This document shows, one piece after another, positions 25,185-33,948 of a stretch of 64,000 bases of DNA. Under the pieces are notes generated by a model that made no database searches, had not been told where the DNA came from, and saw only the letters and a list, made by a program, of their open reading frames with translations. Positions within the stretch are counted from its first letter, which is position 1; the number at the start of each line of letters is the position of its first letter. Source of the DNA: JAPPHA01 sp963662815 (lineage in GTDB: Bacteria; Pseudomonadota; Alphaproteobacteria; Rhodobacterales; Rhodobacteraceae); assembly GCA_963662815.2 (NCBI GenBank), contig CAXXWA010000040.1, positions 124,001 through 188,000 on the forward strand. The letters run 5' to 3'. The position numbers and the translations under genes are program-made.

Positions 25185-26669
25185 TCAGTCTTCGATAGAC
25201 AAGCCCACGTAGCGCGGAGATCCTTCCCGCTGGACGAGCAGCAGAATCGACTTTTGCCCGGACTCCAGGCTCTCCGAAACGGCACGCGCAACATCCTTCG
25301 GCACGCGGATCTCCGACTGGCCGACCTCCGCGATCAGATCGCCTTCGCGCACGCCCTTGGAAAAAGCCTCGCTGTCGGGAGAGACTTCCGTGACCACCAC
25401 TCCCTCGACTCCGGAGTCGAATCCGAAGTCCTCCCTGAGTTCGTCGTCGATCAACGACAGTTTCATGCCGAGCGACATGTCGGGTTCAGGCACATCCTGT
25501 GGAAGGGCCGCGGGAACCAGTTGATCCCTTTCGGCATCCTCGCGGCGGCCAAGGGAAACGTGGATCGTCATCTCTTCGCCGTCGCGCGAAACCAGGACCG
25601 GAACGGTGACACCGACGTCCGACTGACCGACCAGCCTGACGAGTTCCCTGGTATTCGCGATTTCCTTGCCGTCGAAACCAACGATGACATCGCCGGGACG
25701 GATTCCCGCGCTCGCCGCGGGCCCCTCCGGAACGTCGCTCACGAGCGCTCCCCTCGGTTCTCCGATGCCGAGGGCTTCGGACAGTTCCGCATCGACGTCC
25801 TGGATCATGACGCCGAGCCAACCGCGCCGGGTTTCGCCGTAGTCCAGAAGCTGGTCAACCACCGGGCCGACTACATTCGAGGCCATCGAGAAGCCGAGGC
25901 CTATCGAACCGCCGGTCGGTGTCATGATCACGGTATTGACGCCTATGACCTCTCCTTCGAGGTTGAACAGCGGGCCGCCGGAATTGCCGCGGTTGATCGC
26001 CGCATCGGTCTGGATGTAGTCGTCATATGCTCCCTGGAGCGCGCGCCCCCGCGCCGAAATGATCCCAGCCGAGACCGAAAAGCTTTGGCCGAGCGGATTG
26101 CCGATGGCCAGCACCCAGTCGCCAACCCGTGCCTCGTCGCTGTCTCCGAACTCGACGAACGGAAGCGGTCCGGCGGCGTCGACCTTCAGCAGCGCGATGT
26201 CGGTCTTCGGATCGATGCCGGTGACGGACGCATCCATGCGCGTGCCGTCGCGGAATTCGACGACGATTCTCTCGGCATTCTCGATAACGTGATTGTTCGT
26301 CACGATGTGGCCGTCAGCCGAAATCAAGAACCCGGCCCCGATTGCGGAATTCGGGCGCATCCGCGGCCCGGGATTCTGCCGCTCGAAGAATTCCCTGAAC
26401 ATGTCCTCGAACGGCGTCCCTTCCCACGGCATTCCTTCGGGAAGGTCCGGCCGTTCCACCGCGGGGAGCGCGGTCGAGACGGAAATGTTGATCACCGCCG
26501 GAGCCAACTCCTCCACGAGGTCCGCAAAGCTTTCGGGGACGCTGCGGGCCGCAGCAGCCCCCGCCTGCAAGACGATTAGGGCTGCGGCGACCAGGCCGGC
26601 GACCGCCTGCGCCCTGCAAGCGCCTGCGGACCTGCTTTCGCGTAACGCGAAAATTGATTGAATACTCAC
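25185..26669 (-). CDS. degP: Do-family serine endopeptidase (DegP/HtrA)
   Basis: This is a periplasmic quality-control protease and chaperone. The GTG at 26669 is chosen because AAGGAGG lies six bases before it; a GTG at 26693 is less well placed. The 494-residue product has a signal segment (about 20-42), the catalytic triad His127 (TNNHVI), Asp157 (PKTDIALLK) and Ser230 (GNSGGPL), then two PDZ domains (WLGVMIQDV onward and GVVVTEVSPDSEA onward). hflK-hflC-DUF2065 lie upstream on the same strand, as in many Rhodobacterales. Confidence 0.94.
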   Translation of the reverse strand: MSIQSIFALRESRSAGACRAQAVAGLVAAALIVLQAGAAAARSVPESFADLVEELAPAVINISVSTALPAVERPDLPEGMPWEGTPFEDMFREFFERQNPGPRMRPNSAIGAGFLISADGHIVTNNHVIENAERIVVEFRDGTRMDASVTGIDPKTDIALLKVDAAGPLPFVEFGDSDEARVGDWVLAIGNPLGQSFSVSAGIISARGRALQGAYDDYIQTDAAINRGNSGGPLFNLEGEVIGVNTVIMTPTGGSIGLGFSMASNVVGPVVDQLLDYGETRRGWLGVMIQDVDAELSEALGIGEPRGALVSDVPEGPAASAGIRPGDVIVGFDGKEIANTRELVRLVGQSDVGVTVPVLVSRDGEEMTIHVSLGRREDAERDQLVPAALPQDVPEPDMSLGMKLSLIDDELREDFGFDSGVEGVVVTEVSPDSEAFSKGVREGDLIAEVGQSEIRVPKDVARAVSESLESGQKSILLLVQREGSPRYVGLSIED

Positions 26670-26807
26670 TGCATGCCTCCTTCGATTGAACACGCGGAAT
26701 AGATATTTGCTCGCGCGACACGAACAAAATCGCAGCCCGTAAATTCAATGTGAGCCGCAATGACCGGATTGGCGCCTGCCGTCCGCTTCCGCGCCGGCCC
26801 CGCTCGT

Positions 26808-26999
26808 TCAGAAAACCTGTTTGGCGAGCCAGATCAGCATCACGCCAGCCGACATCAACATGAGGCCGATCAGCCGCCGCTGGTCGCGGCTCAGCCGGTT
26901 CAACGCTGCAATCATGTCCTCGAGGCGCATCGGAACCACCACGAGTACGAGCCCTTCGATTGCTGCCACCATGCCGAGGCCGAGCAGCAGGTCCCGCAT
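26808..26999 (-). CDS. DUF2065 membrane protein (YjeT family)
   Basis: This 63-residue protein has two membrane helices: LLLGLGMVAAIEGLVLVVVP and RLIGLMLMSAGVMLIWLA. Both the pattern and the length fit DUF2065. Its ATG overlaps the hflC stop (26999-27001). It is a usual companion of hflKC, possibly a small regulator of the FtsH-HflKC complex, but no function is established. Confidence 0.88.
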   Translation of the reverse strand: MRDLLLGLGMVAAIEGLVLVVVPMRLEDMIAALNRLSRDQRRLIGLMLMSAGVMLIWLAKQVF

Positions 27000-27871
27000 C
27001 AGTTTCCGACCGTGTCGGACTTCAGGTAGTCGAAAAACTCACTGTCGGGCGCAATCACGAGCGTCGAGTTCTCGCCCTTGATCGAGTTCTCGTACGCGTT
27101 AAGCGAACGATAGAACGCGAAGAACTCCGGATCCCGCCCGAACGCGTCGGCGTAGATCGCGTTTCGCAGCGCGTCAGCTTCGCCGCGAACGATTTCCGAC
27201 TGCTTGCCGGCTTCCGACGTGAGTTCGACGACGGTCCTGTCCGCCTGCGCGCGGACCTTCTGCGCGGCTTCCTTTCCGCGCGCTATCTCGTCGGCGGCTT
27301 CGCGCTGGCGCTCGGCGCGCATCCGCTCGAACGTCGCGGCGAGGTTCTGCTCCGGCAGATCCGCGCGCTTGATGCGGACGTCGACGATTTCCACTCCGAG
27401 GGCCTCGGCCTCGGACCTGGCACCGTCGCGGATCTGGTTCATTAGCGCGGCCCGGTTCGCCGACAGCACTGTTCCAGAGGTCACGCCGCCCAGCACCTCG
27501 CGGAGCTGCGCGTTCAGAATGCGTTCAAGCCTCGGCGCGGCACCAGCCACACCGCTCGTCCCGACGGCGCGGCGAAACTGGACAACGTCCTTGATGCGCC
27601 AGCGTGCGAACGCGTCAACCACAAGCCTCCGGTCGTCGAGCGGAGTCACTTCCAGAGGTTCTGTGTCTAGGGGAAGAATGCGGTCGTCGTAGCGCACGAT
27701 CTCCTGGATGACCGGGATCTTGAATCCCAGCCCGGGATCTTCCTTCACGGTCTTGACCTGGCCAAATTGCAGGATAAGCGCCTTTTCCCGCTCGTCGACG
27801 ATGAAAATCGCGGAAAGAAGGAGCCCGGCCCCGATCACGAGGATGACAGGCAGTAGGATGGCACGGCTCAT
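26999..27871 (-). CDS. hflC: Protease modulator HflC
   Basis: HflC is an SPFH-domain membrane protein that, with HflK, surrounds and restrains the FtsH protease. The 290-residue product has one N-terminal helix (LLPVILVIGAGLLLSAIFIV), then VDEREKALILQFG, a DRILPLDTEP and DDRRLVVDAFARW core, and an Ala/Glu-rich coiled coil. The ATG overlaps the hflK stop (ATGA at 27871). A decayed relative of this gene lies at 33544-33720. Confidence 0.94.
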   Translation of the reverse strand: MSRAILLPVILVIGAGLLLSAIFIVDEREKALILQFGQVKTVKEDPGLGFKIPVIQEIVRYDDRILPLDTEPLEVTPLDDRRLVVDAFARWRIKDVVQFRRAVGTSGVAGAAPRLERILNAQLREVLGGVTSGTVLSANRAALMNQIRDGARSEAEALGVEIVDVRIKRADLPEQNLAATFERMRAERQREAADEIARGKEAAQKVRAQADRTVVELTSEAGKQSEIVRGEADALRNAIYADAFGRDPEFFAFYRSLNAYENSIKGENSTLVIAPDSEFFDYLKSDTVGN

Positions 27872-29022
27872 CAGTTGGTTCCTCCAGACGCGGACTTTCT
27901 GAGTTCGTTCAGGGGCAGGTACGGCACGACGCCCTGCCCGCCGTCGGCGCTCTCATCGATTATGATCTTTTCGACGTCTCCGAGCACCCTCTCGATCGTC
28001 TCGAGATAGAGGCGCTTGCGCGTCACCTCTTCCGCCTTCGCGTATTCGTCGTAGACGGCGATGAAGCGGGAAGCCTCGCCCTCGGCCTCGTTGACCACCT
28101 GGGCCCTGTACCCCTCCGCCTCCTGCAGCAGACGCGCCGCCTCGCCCCTAGCTTCGGCGACGACCTGGTTGGCGTATGCGTCGGCCTGCTTCTCCAGCGT
28201 GTCGCGCGTCTGCTCCGCAGCCTGCACCTCGCGGAAGGCATCGATGACCTCCCTCGGAGGATCGGCCTTGTCGAAGTTGACCCTGACAATGTTCACGCCG
28301 GAACTGTAGCTGTCCAGCGTCAATTGAATGAGATCCTGAAGCTCCTGCGCGATAATTCCGCGGTCGCGGTTGAGAATCGGCGAGAGGTTCGACCTGGCTA
28401 TGATCTCGCGCATCGCCGACTCCGAAACCGCCCGGATGGTATCCCTCGGCGCCGCGAGATTGAACAGGAACTGCGGAAGATCCCTGATGTTCCAAACGAC
28501 CTGGAAGTCGATGTCGACGATGTTCTCGTCGCCCGTCAGCATCAGCCCCTCGTCCGACCGGGTTCCCCTGCCTACGCCGATGTCCTCGGTGTTCTCCCGT
28601 GTTACCGGCAGAATGTCCTTCTTGATGATCGGCCATGGCGCAAAGTTCAGACCCTCCGTCCCGGTCTGGTAGTACTCGCCGAAGAGCAGTTCGACGGACT
28701 GTTCGGACGTGTCGACCCGATAGAAGGACGCATAGGCCCAGATGCCGAGGACGACCAGCAGGATCACTCCGATCCCGCCGCGTCCGATCCTGCGCCCGGG
28801 ACCGTCGCCGCGGCCGTTTCCACGCCCGCCGCGGCCTCCCCTGCCGCCCATGAGAACCCGCAGCCGTTCCTGGCCCCTGCGGACGATCTCGTCAACTTCC
28901 GGAACACTCTGGGGGCCGGATCCCGGTCCGGGACGCCGGTCGTCGTCCTGCTGACCCCGTCTTCCGTCTTTTCCGCCCAAGGGTCCGCCGCCCCAAGGCC
29001 CACCTGAATTGCTCGTTGGCAT
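27871..29022 (-). CDS. hflK: FtsH protease activity modulator HflK
   Basis: HflK is the partner of HflC in the FtsH-regulating inner-membrane complex. The ATG at 29022 follows AAGGAA, and MPTSNSGGPWGGGPLG opens a Gly-rich, Arg-rich cytoplasmic N-terminus. One helix (GVILLVVLGIWAYASFY) follows, then the SPFH domain (SVELLFGEYYQTGTEGLNFA) and a long coiled coil (AEARGEAARLLQEAEGYRA). Its 383 residues are normal. It leads the hflK-hflC-DUF2065-degP run. Confidence 0.94.
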   Translation of the reverse strand: MPTSNSGGPWGGGPLGGKDGRRGQQDDDRRPGPGSGPQSVPEVDEIVRRGQERLRVLMGGRGGRGGRGNGRGDGPGRRIGRGGIGVILLVVLGIWAYASFYRVDTSEQSVELLFGEYYQTGTEGLNFAPWPIIKKDILPVTRENTEDIGVGRGTRSDEGLMLTGDENIVDIDFQVVWNIRDLPQFLFNLAAPRDTIRAVSESAMREIIARSNLSPILNRDRGIIAQELQDLIQLTLDSYSSGVNIVRVNFDKADPPREVIDAFREVQAAEQTRDTLEKQADAYANQVVAEARGEAARLLQEAEGYRAQVVNEAEGEASRFIAVYDEYAKAEEVTRKRLYLETIERVLGDVEKIIIDESADGGQGVVPYLPLNELRKSASGGTN

Positions 29023-29319
29023 CGGTCCGACGTTCCTTTCCGCAAATCCGAATTCGCCGATGATCCGGCTGGCCGTGGGCCCCGGTGTGGACAGCACGGC
29101 CTGTACTGATAGCCTATTACCCAAGTTTCAGGTGGCAATGCCAGCCGAAAAGACGAATCCACACTATCCTAGAAGCGACTCACTGTCCCGAAGCAGGCCG
29201 GAAGGCCGCCCCGCCGACGGTCCCGCGCCGTCCGAATGGCCCGCTTAGCGCGCCTTCAGTACCGTATGGCGCGAAAGCGCGTCGGGCGGACATCTCCTCC
29301 GCATCCTGATTCATGCCCG
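29023..29319. other. Intergenic upstream of hflK
   Basis: About 300 bases lie between the hflK start and the stop of the proline-racemase-family gene. It should hold the hflK promoter. Only shadow frames are visible and I see no clear promoter hexamers. Confidence 0.3.
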
Positions 29320-30348
29320 TCAGCGCACGCCCCAAGTGTCCGCAATGCGAAACCCGCGCGGCCAGGGGTCCGCCGGGTCCAGCATGTGCTGGTGCACGCC
29401 GGTGATCCAGGCGCGTCCGGAAATCTCCGGGACGATCGCGGGATTGCTGCCGACGGTCGTGGTCCCGGCGATGCGGCCGCAGAACTCCGATCCGATGATC
29501 GACTCGGCAATCAGGGTCTCTCCGGCCTGCAGCTTGCCACGCGCATGGAGAAGCGCCATGCGCGCGGATACCGCGGTGCCGGTGGGCGACCGGTCCACCC
29601 TGCCCGGCTTGACCACAACCGCCGATCGCGTGCGGAGACCCGCAGCGGCTGGCACCGTCAGGCCCGCGAACAGGCAGAAGGAAATTCCTCCGCGGTCAGG
29701 CAACTCGGGATGGCGGAACCGGAGCTGCGCGTTTGCCGCCTCGGTAATTCGGGAACCGGTTTCGGCGATGCGCCGGGCTTCCTGCGCGGTAAGTTTGAAT
29801 CCGAGGCCGGCAGCGTCGACGACAACGAAGGAATCGCCTCCGTAGGCGGTGTCCACCAGGATTCTGCCGATGCCGGGCACATCGAGTTCCGCATCGAGAA
29901 GGTCGGCGAACGACGGCAGGTTCCGGACCGTGATCCGCTCCGCCTTGCCGCCGGCGCAATCGGCCCGTACCTGCACAAGCCCGCCCGGCGCCTCGAGGCA
30001 GAACCGCGTCACCGGCTCCTTGATCGGGAGAATTCCCGTGTCGAGAAGGACGGTGGCAACGCATATGGCATTTGAACCCGACATCGGCGGGCAGTCTTCC
30101 GGTTCGATGATGATGAACCCCATGCGCGCATCCGGGTGTTTCGGAGGAACCAGAAGATTTACGTGTCGGAACACGCCGCCCCTCGGCTCGTTGAGCAGGA
30201 TGTCGCGCAACTCCCCGTCTGTGGCAATGAAATCCCTTTGTTGCCAGAGCGTTTCGCCCGGCGGCGCTTCGACGCCGCCGACGATCACGTCGCCGACCTC
30301 GCCCTCGGCATGAGTCGAGACGGTATGGATCACTCGTCCGCTTCGCAT
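29320..30348 (-). CDS. Proline racemase-family protein with Ser/Thr in place of the catalytic Cys pair
   Basis: Members of this family are proline racemases, 4-hydroxyproline epimerases or trans-3-hydroxy-L-proline dehydratases. From the ATG at 30348 the 342-residue product shows MRSGRVIHTVSTHAEGE, the first active-site loop as MSGSNAIC and the second as DRSPTGTA, then GSEFCGRI and GRAWITG. Classical racemases have Cys in both loops (MCGH..., DRSPCGTG); here they are Ser and Thr, so two-base racemisation is unlikely and a dehydratase-like reaction is more plausible. It is cytoplasmic, with no transporter or dehydrogenase partner adjacent. Confidence 0.85.
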   Translation of the reverse strand: MRSGRVIHTVSTHAEGEVGDVIVGGVEAPPGETLWQQRDFIATDGELRDILLNEPRGGVFRHVNLLVPPKHPDARMGFIIIEPEDCPPMSGSNAICVATVLLDTGILPIKEPVTRFCLEAPGGLVQVRADCAGGKAERITVRNLPSFADLLDAELDVPGIGRILVDTAYGGDSFVVVDAAGLGFKLTAQEARRIAETGSRITEAANAQLRFRHPELPDRGGISFCLFAGLTVPAAAGLRTRSAVVVKPGRVDRSPTGTAVSARMALLHARGKLQAGETLIAESIIGSEFCGRIAGTTTVGSNPAIVPEISGRAWITGVHQHMLDPADPWPRGFRIADTWGVR

Positions 30349-30582
30349 GACGGCTATTCCTGCAAAACGCGCCGGGAAGTCACCCGGAATCCGGATGCGA
30401 GCGAGGGATTGACCATTTGACCGGACGGCGGTCAGGAGCAGGCAGGTGATCGTGACGGGGACGGACGCGAAGCCGGGGGACCGCACTTCCGTCCTCGCAC
30501 GGCGGCCGGTCGGGTTGCCGTGCAGCACGGGCCGCGAACGGGAAGTCGGCGCATGCGATGTCCCCGGTTGCGCTGACCGAGT

Positions 30583-31953
30583 TCATTCCGCGTCGGCCAC
30601 GGGCACGCGCAGGGTCACGAGTTCCTCCGCGGCCGTGGGGTGCACGGCAACCGTCCGGTCGAAGTCTTCCTTCGTGGCGCCCATCTTCACGGCGACCCCG
30701 GCAAGCTGGATGGTTTCCGCCGCCGCCTGACCGACGACGTGGCAACCGAGCACTTTCCGGTTCCGCTTCGCAACGACAAGCTTTACCAACATGTCCTCGT
30801 CGCGCCCCGAGAGCGAATTGTACATGGGCCGGAAGCGCGAGCGGTAGATCTCCACGCCGCCGTGCTGCTCCTCGGACGCCCTGGCTTCCGCTTCGGACAT
30901 GCCCACGGTTCCGACTTCGGGTTGCGTGAACACCGCAGTCGGGACCGCAAGGTGGTCGGGCTTCGTGGGATTGCCGCCGAAGACGGTCTCGACGAACGCG
31001 GCCCCCTCGCGAATCGCCACCGGCGTCAGGTTTACGCGGTCAGTGACATCGCCCACCGCGAAAACCGAGGGCACGGATGTCTGGGAAAATCCGTCGACGG
31101 AGATCTCGCCCCGGGCACCGAGCGCAACGCCCGCCTCCGCAAGCCCGATGCCGCCGCTGTTCGGTTTCCGCCCGGTCGCATAGAGAACCTGGTCGACGAC
31201 ATGCCTCTCTCCATGGGAGTCGCGAACCTCGTATCCTTCCCCTGCCCTTTCGATCGAAGTCACATCCGTTCCAACCCTGACGTCAACGCCGCGCCCCGAC
31301 ATTCCCGCGGCAACGACGTCGCGAATGTCGTCGTCGAATCCGCGCAGGATGCGGTCGCCCCTGTAGAGCTGGATGACCTGTGCGCCGAGCCCGTTCATGA
31401 TGCCCGCGAACTCGCAGGCGATGTAGCCGCCCCCGACCACGGCAATTCGGCGCGGAAACTCGGCCAGGTCGAACGTCTCGTTCGACGTGATCGCGTGACG
31501 CGCGCCGGGAATTTCGGGTACGAATGGGGTGCCGCCGGTGGCAACGAGAATGTGCCGGGCGCTGAAGCGCCCGCCGTCGCCGGTTCGGATCGTGTGCGGA
31601 TCCGCGATCCATGCGCGAGCATCGTGAAGCACTACTCCTGCAGCCTTGAGATTGCGCCGATAAATTGCCTCGAGCCTCGCGATTTCCCGGTCCTTGGCAG
31701 CAACAAGGCGAGCCCAGTCAAAACTCCTGTCGCCGACGGTCCAGCCGTATCCAGGCGCGTCCTCGAACGCGGCCAAGAACGCCGACGCGTAGACGAGCAG
31801 CTTTTTCGGCACGCATCCGCGGATCACGCATGTACCGCCGTAGCGGTGCTCCTCGGCCAGTCCGACGCGGGCACCGGACTGAGCCGCCAGACGGGCGGCC
31901 CGCACGCCGCCCGACCCGCCCCCGATCACGAAGAGATCGAAGTCAAACGCCAT
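30583..31953 (-). CDS. gor: Glutathione-disulfide reductase
   Basis: This is an NADPH-dependent flavoprotein that reduces GSSG. The 456-residue product has FVIGGGSGGVRAAR (FAD), the redox pair Cys42/Cys47 in GGTCVIRGCVPKKL, a second nucleotide site (AVVGGGYIACEFAG), and the C-terminal HPTAAEE whose His belongs to the partner subunit's active site. The start at 31953 lies inside the rpiA 3' end (11-base overlap), so the two are co-expressed. The rpiA-gor order is common in Rhodobacterales. Confidence 0.94.
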   Translation of the reverse strand: MAFDFDLFVIGGGSGGVRAARLAAQSGARVGLAEEHRYGGTCVIRGCVPKKLLVYASAFLAAFEDAPGYGWTVGDRSFDWARLVAAKDREIARLEAIYRRNLKAAGVVLHDARAWIADPHTIRTGDGGRFSARHILVATGGTPFVPEIPGARHAITSNETFDLAEFPRRIAVVGGGYIACEFAGIMNGLGAQVIQLYRGDRILRGFDDDIRDVVAAGMSGRGVDVRVGTDVTSIERAGEGYEVRDSHGERHVVDQVLYATGRKPNSGGIGLAEAGVALGARGEISVDGFSQTSVPSVFAVGDVTDRVNLTPVAIREGAAFVETVFGGNPTKPDHLAVPTAVFTQPEVGTVGMSEAEARASEEQHGGVEIYRSRFRPMYNSLSGRDEDMLVKLVVAKRNRKVLGCHVVGQAAAETIQLAGVAVKMGATKEDFDRTVAVHPTAAEELVTLRVPVADAE

Positions 31954-32662
31954 CCGCTGCTCCCTGCGTTGCAGTCTCCAGGACAATATGGCCGTCATCG
32001 TCGCCAACGATGCAAACGTCGGCGACGTCCAAGAACAAGCCGTGTTCGACGACACCTGGAATGCCGTTGAGCGCGGTGGCCAGAACATGCGAATCCGGTA
32101 TCTCGCGGAGGTGGAGGTCCAAGATGTTGTGCATCTCGTCAGTCAGCAACGGTTCATCCCCCCTCCTGCGGAGCGTGATGCGGGGAGACCGGTAACCTAG
32201 GTCCATGAGTGACAATTCGATCCGGGCACGCGTTGTTTCACGCCCGAAGCGGATCACCTCGACCGGCAGCGGGTATGCCCCCAGCCGCGCGACCCGCTTT
32301 CCGGCATCTGCAATGATCACGACCTTCGCGGACGCCGAGGCGACGATCTTTTCGCGCAGAAGTGCGCCGCCTCCGCCCTTGATCAGGTCGAGTGCGGGGT
32401 CGAACTCGTCAGCTCCGTCAACGACTAGGTCGAGGGATCCAAACCGATCAAGATTGCCAACCTCGATGCCGACCCCGCGCGCAAGCCCGGCAATCCGTTC
32501 CGAGGTCGCGACCGCGGCGATCTCAAGGCCGTTCCGGACCCTGTCCCCGAGCGCGCGCACGAACAATTCGGAAGTCGAACCCGTTCCGAGCCCGAGGCGC
32601 ATGCCCGGTTCCACGAAACCGAGGGCGCGCTGAGCGGCGGCGGATTTCCCGGGAAGGCTCAA
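31943..32662 (-). CDS. rpiA: Ribose-5-phosphate isomerase A
   Basis: It interconverts ribose-5-phosphate and ribulose-5-phosphate in the pentose phosphate pathway. The 239-residue product shows GLGTGSTSELFV, DGADEFDPALDLIKGGGGALLREK with catalytic acidic and Lys residues, and the GIPGVVEHGLF ending. It overlaps gor by 11 bases. It is the last core gene before a long accessory stretch. Confidence 0.94.
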   Translation of the reverse strand: MSLPGKSAAAQRALGFVEPGMRLGLGTGSTSELFVRALGDRVRNGLEIAAVATSERIAGLARGVGIEVGNLDRFGSLDLVVDGADEFDPALDLIKGGGGALLREKIVASASAKVVIIADAGKRVARLGAYPLPVEVIRFGRETTRARIELSLMDLGYRSPRITLRRRGDEPLLTDEMHNILDLHLREIPDSHVLATALNGIPGVVEHGLFLDVADVCIVGDDDGHIVLETATQGAADGV

Positions 32663-32941
32663 GTCGCCATACTCCCTAGCCCAAGTCTTGTTGACGTTCC
32701 TGCGAGGACGGAAATGGTCCAGGAACGACCGCCATCGGCCGGCCCCGAGACGAGAATCGCTGACGTGACGCCGCCTTGACCGGAATCGCCCATTTGCACC
32801 TTGAGAACAGGATGAATCGCCATCGTCAGCTTGAGTAATCTTTGGAAATGCCTGCGAATCTGGTCCGAATCGCGGTGTTGTCGTCGATTGAAGCTCGCCC
32901 GCAGAGAACTGCCAATGTCAGACAGAACTGAACCATCAGTT

Positions 32942-33274
32942 TCACCCAACGCCAAGCGGGTTCAAGCCATTTCCCGCAGTCTCGATCAGTCGCCAACAAG
33001 CTGGCGGGTTGCGTTCTCTCGTCCGACGGTCGAAACGATTCGGCAAAGGCGATACAGCGGTCGCCAAGCGAGAGTCGCCCTCGGCCATTGTCAGGTTTCG
33101 GTATCCCAGCATGATTCTGGATGCGGCGTTCGCATGCCAGTCCGAACGATTTTCATCAACACGCATCAGGCACTCGCGGACAATGCTCAATTCCTGCTGC
33201 GTTTCCTTCCGGATGCACCCAACTTCCCGTCGCAGCGAGGAACCTTGGGTAGCGATCAGCCCGGCCATGGCCAC
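32942..33274 (-). CDS. Possible coiled-coil small protein, 110 residues
   Basis: The frame reads RREVGCIRKETQQELSIVRE, then CLMRVDENRSDW. This Glu/Arg heptad-like stretch resembles the many short coiled-coil proteins that accompany membrane or phage-like genes. The C-terminal half shows no pattern. No family is recognised and no good ribosome-binding site is seen, so it may be a fragment. Confidence 0.3.
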   Translation of the reverse strand: MAMAGLIATQGSSLRREVGCIRKETQQELSIVRECLMRVDENRSDWHANAASRIMLGYRNLTMAEGDSRLATAVSPLPNRFDRRTRERNPPACWRLIETAGNGLNPLGVG

Positions 33275-33320
33275 ACCACTGCCAATACAATCTCAAGTTC
33301 TGAACGCACAAGCCGCCTCT

Positions 33321-33338
33321 ATAAACCCGCCCGTTTAT
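33321..33338. promoter_or_regulatory. Short inverted repeat, operator-like
   Basis: ATAAAC (33321-33326) and GTTTAT (33333-33338) form a perfect 6-bp inverted repeat around CCGCCC, in an A/T-richer patch just before an ATG at 33370. It could be the remaining operator of a lost accessory gene. Confidence 0.25.
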
Positions 33339-33543
33339 CTAGACTATCGGGATCGGAAAGGCGACTGCCATGAGCCGCAATCGGATGATCGAGATCAAGA
33401 AGCCACTCTCGTGCCTTGGAGACCACGTCAAAGATCAGCCGAAGGGAACGTGCGCGATTCGAGCCATTGCTGGTCTGGCGTTTTCCCGTCACCGGCCATG
33501 GCAGGCTGGCATGTGCGGCAAGCGCTTGAACCAGAAACTAGGA

Positions 33544-33720
33544 ACCAGTGCGCATAGGGGTCAGCCACAAGCGCCGGTCGTCGAACGGAGTCACTTACGG
33601 CGATCCGGAATCGAGGTGAAGGATGCGGTTTCCGCGGGGCCGGACTCGCCTTGGAACGGACGGGGGAACTTGCTGAGTACCAGGACCGCCCGTGCAGCCG
33701 AAATAGTCGAAATTGGCCCA
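33544..33720 (-). pseudogene. Fragment of a second hflC-like gene
   Basis: On the minus strand the frames read NRILHLDSGSP, then VTPFDDRRL, then after a one-base shift LVADPYAHW. These match DRILPLDTEP, VTPLDDRRL and LVVDAFARW of the intact hflC at 26999-27871. The DNA aligns over about 95 bases with scattered substitutions and an indel. Weaker similarity continues to about 33720. It is not a recent copy; it looks like an old paralogue or a piece of foreign SPFH gene. Confidence 0.65.
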
Positions 33721-33948
33721 TGCCGCGAAGGAGAGGTGCGCCGCCTCCCGCATGCCGTCAGAAAAAAGCCGCTGCAGCGCTCTTCCCGAAGGGCTGCACT
33801 TGACCCGCGGCTTTTGCCCTGCGCAGATTTTGTTAGGCTGTGGACTCAATTAACCGGCTTGCGACCCGCCGGAGCAGGAACTGGCTGATGGCCAGGCGCA
33901 CTGTGGACAGGAAGTTGCGCGCGGTCTTGTCGTACCGCGTTGCAACTC

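Larger units (their letters stand above)
32663..33543. other. Accessory stretch with no certain gene
   Basis: Between rpiA and the hflC-like relic there is no recognised gene. The best frame is 32942-33274 on minus, listed separately. A plus-strand frame begins at 33370 behind an inverted repeat, but it runs antisense through the hflC relic and is not credible beyond its first residues. Confidence 0.4.

Noticed and set aside
25134..26579. 481-residue plus-strand frame opposite degP
   Set aside because: Antisense shadow; the degP triad and PDZ domains are on the minus strand.
30640..32070. 476-residue plus-strand frame opposite gor
   Set aside because: Antisense shadow of gor.
33370..33888. 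172-residue plus-strand ORF behind an inverted repeat
   Set aside because: It runs antisense through the hflC relic and into the IS5 end, so it cannot be a native gene at this length.
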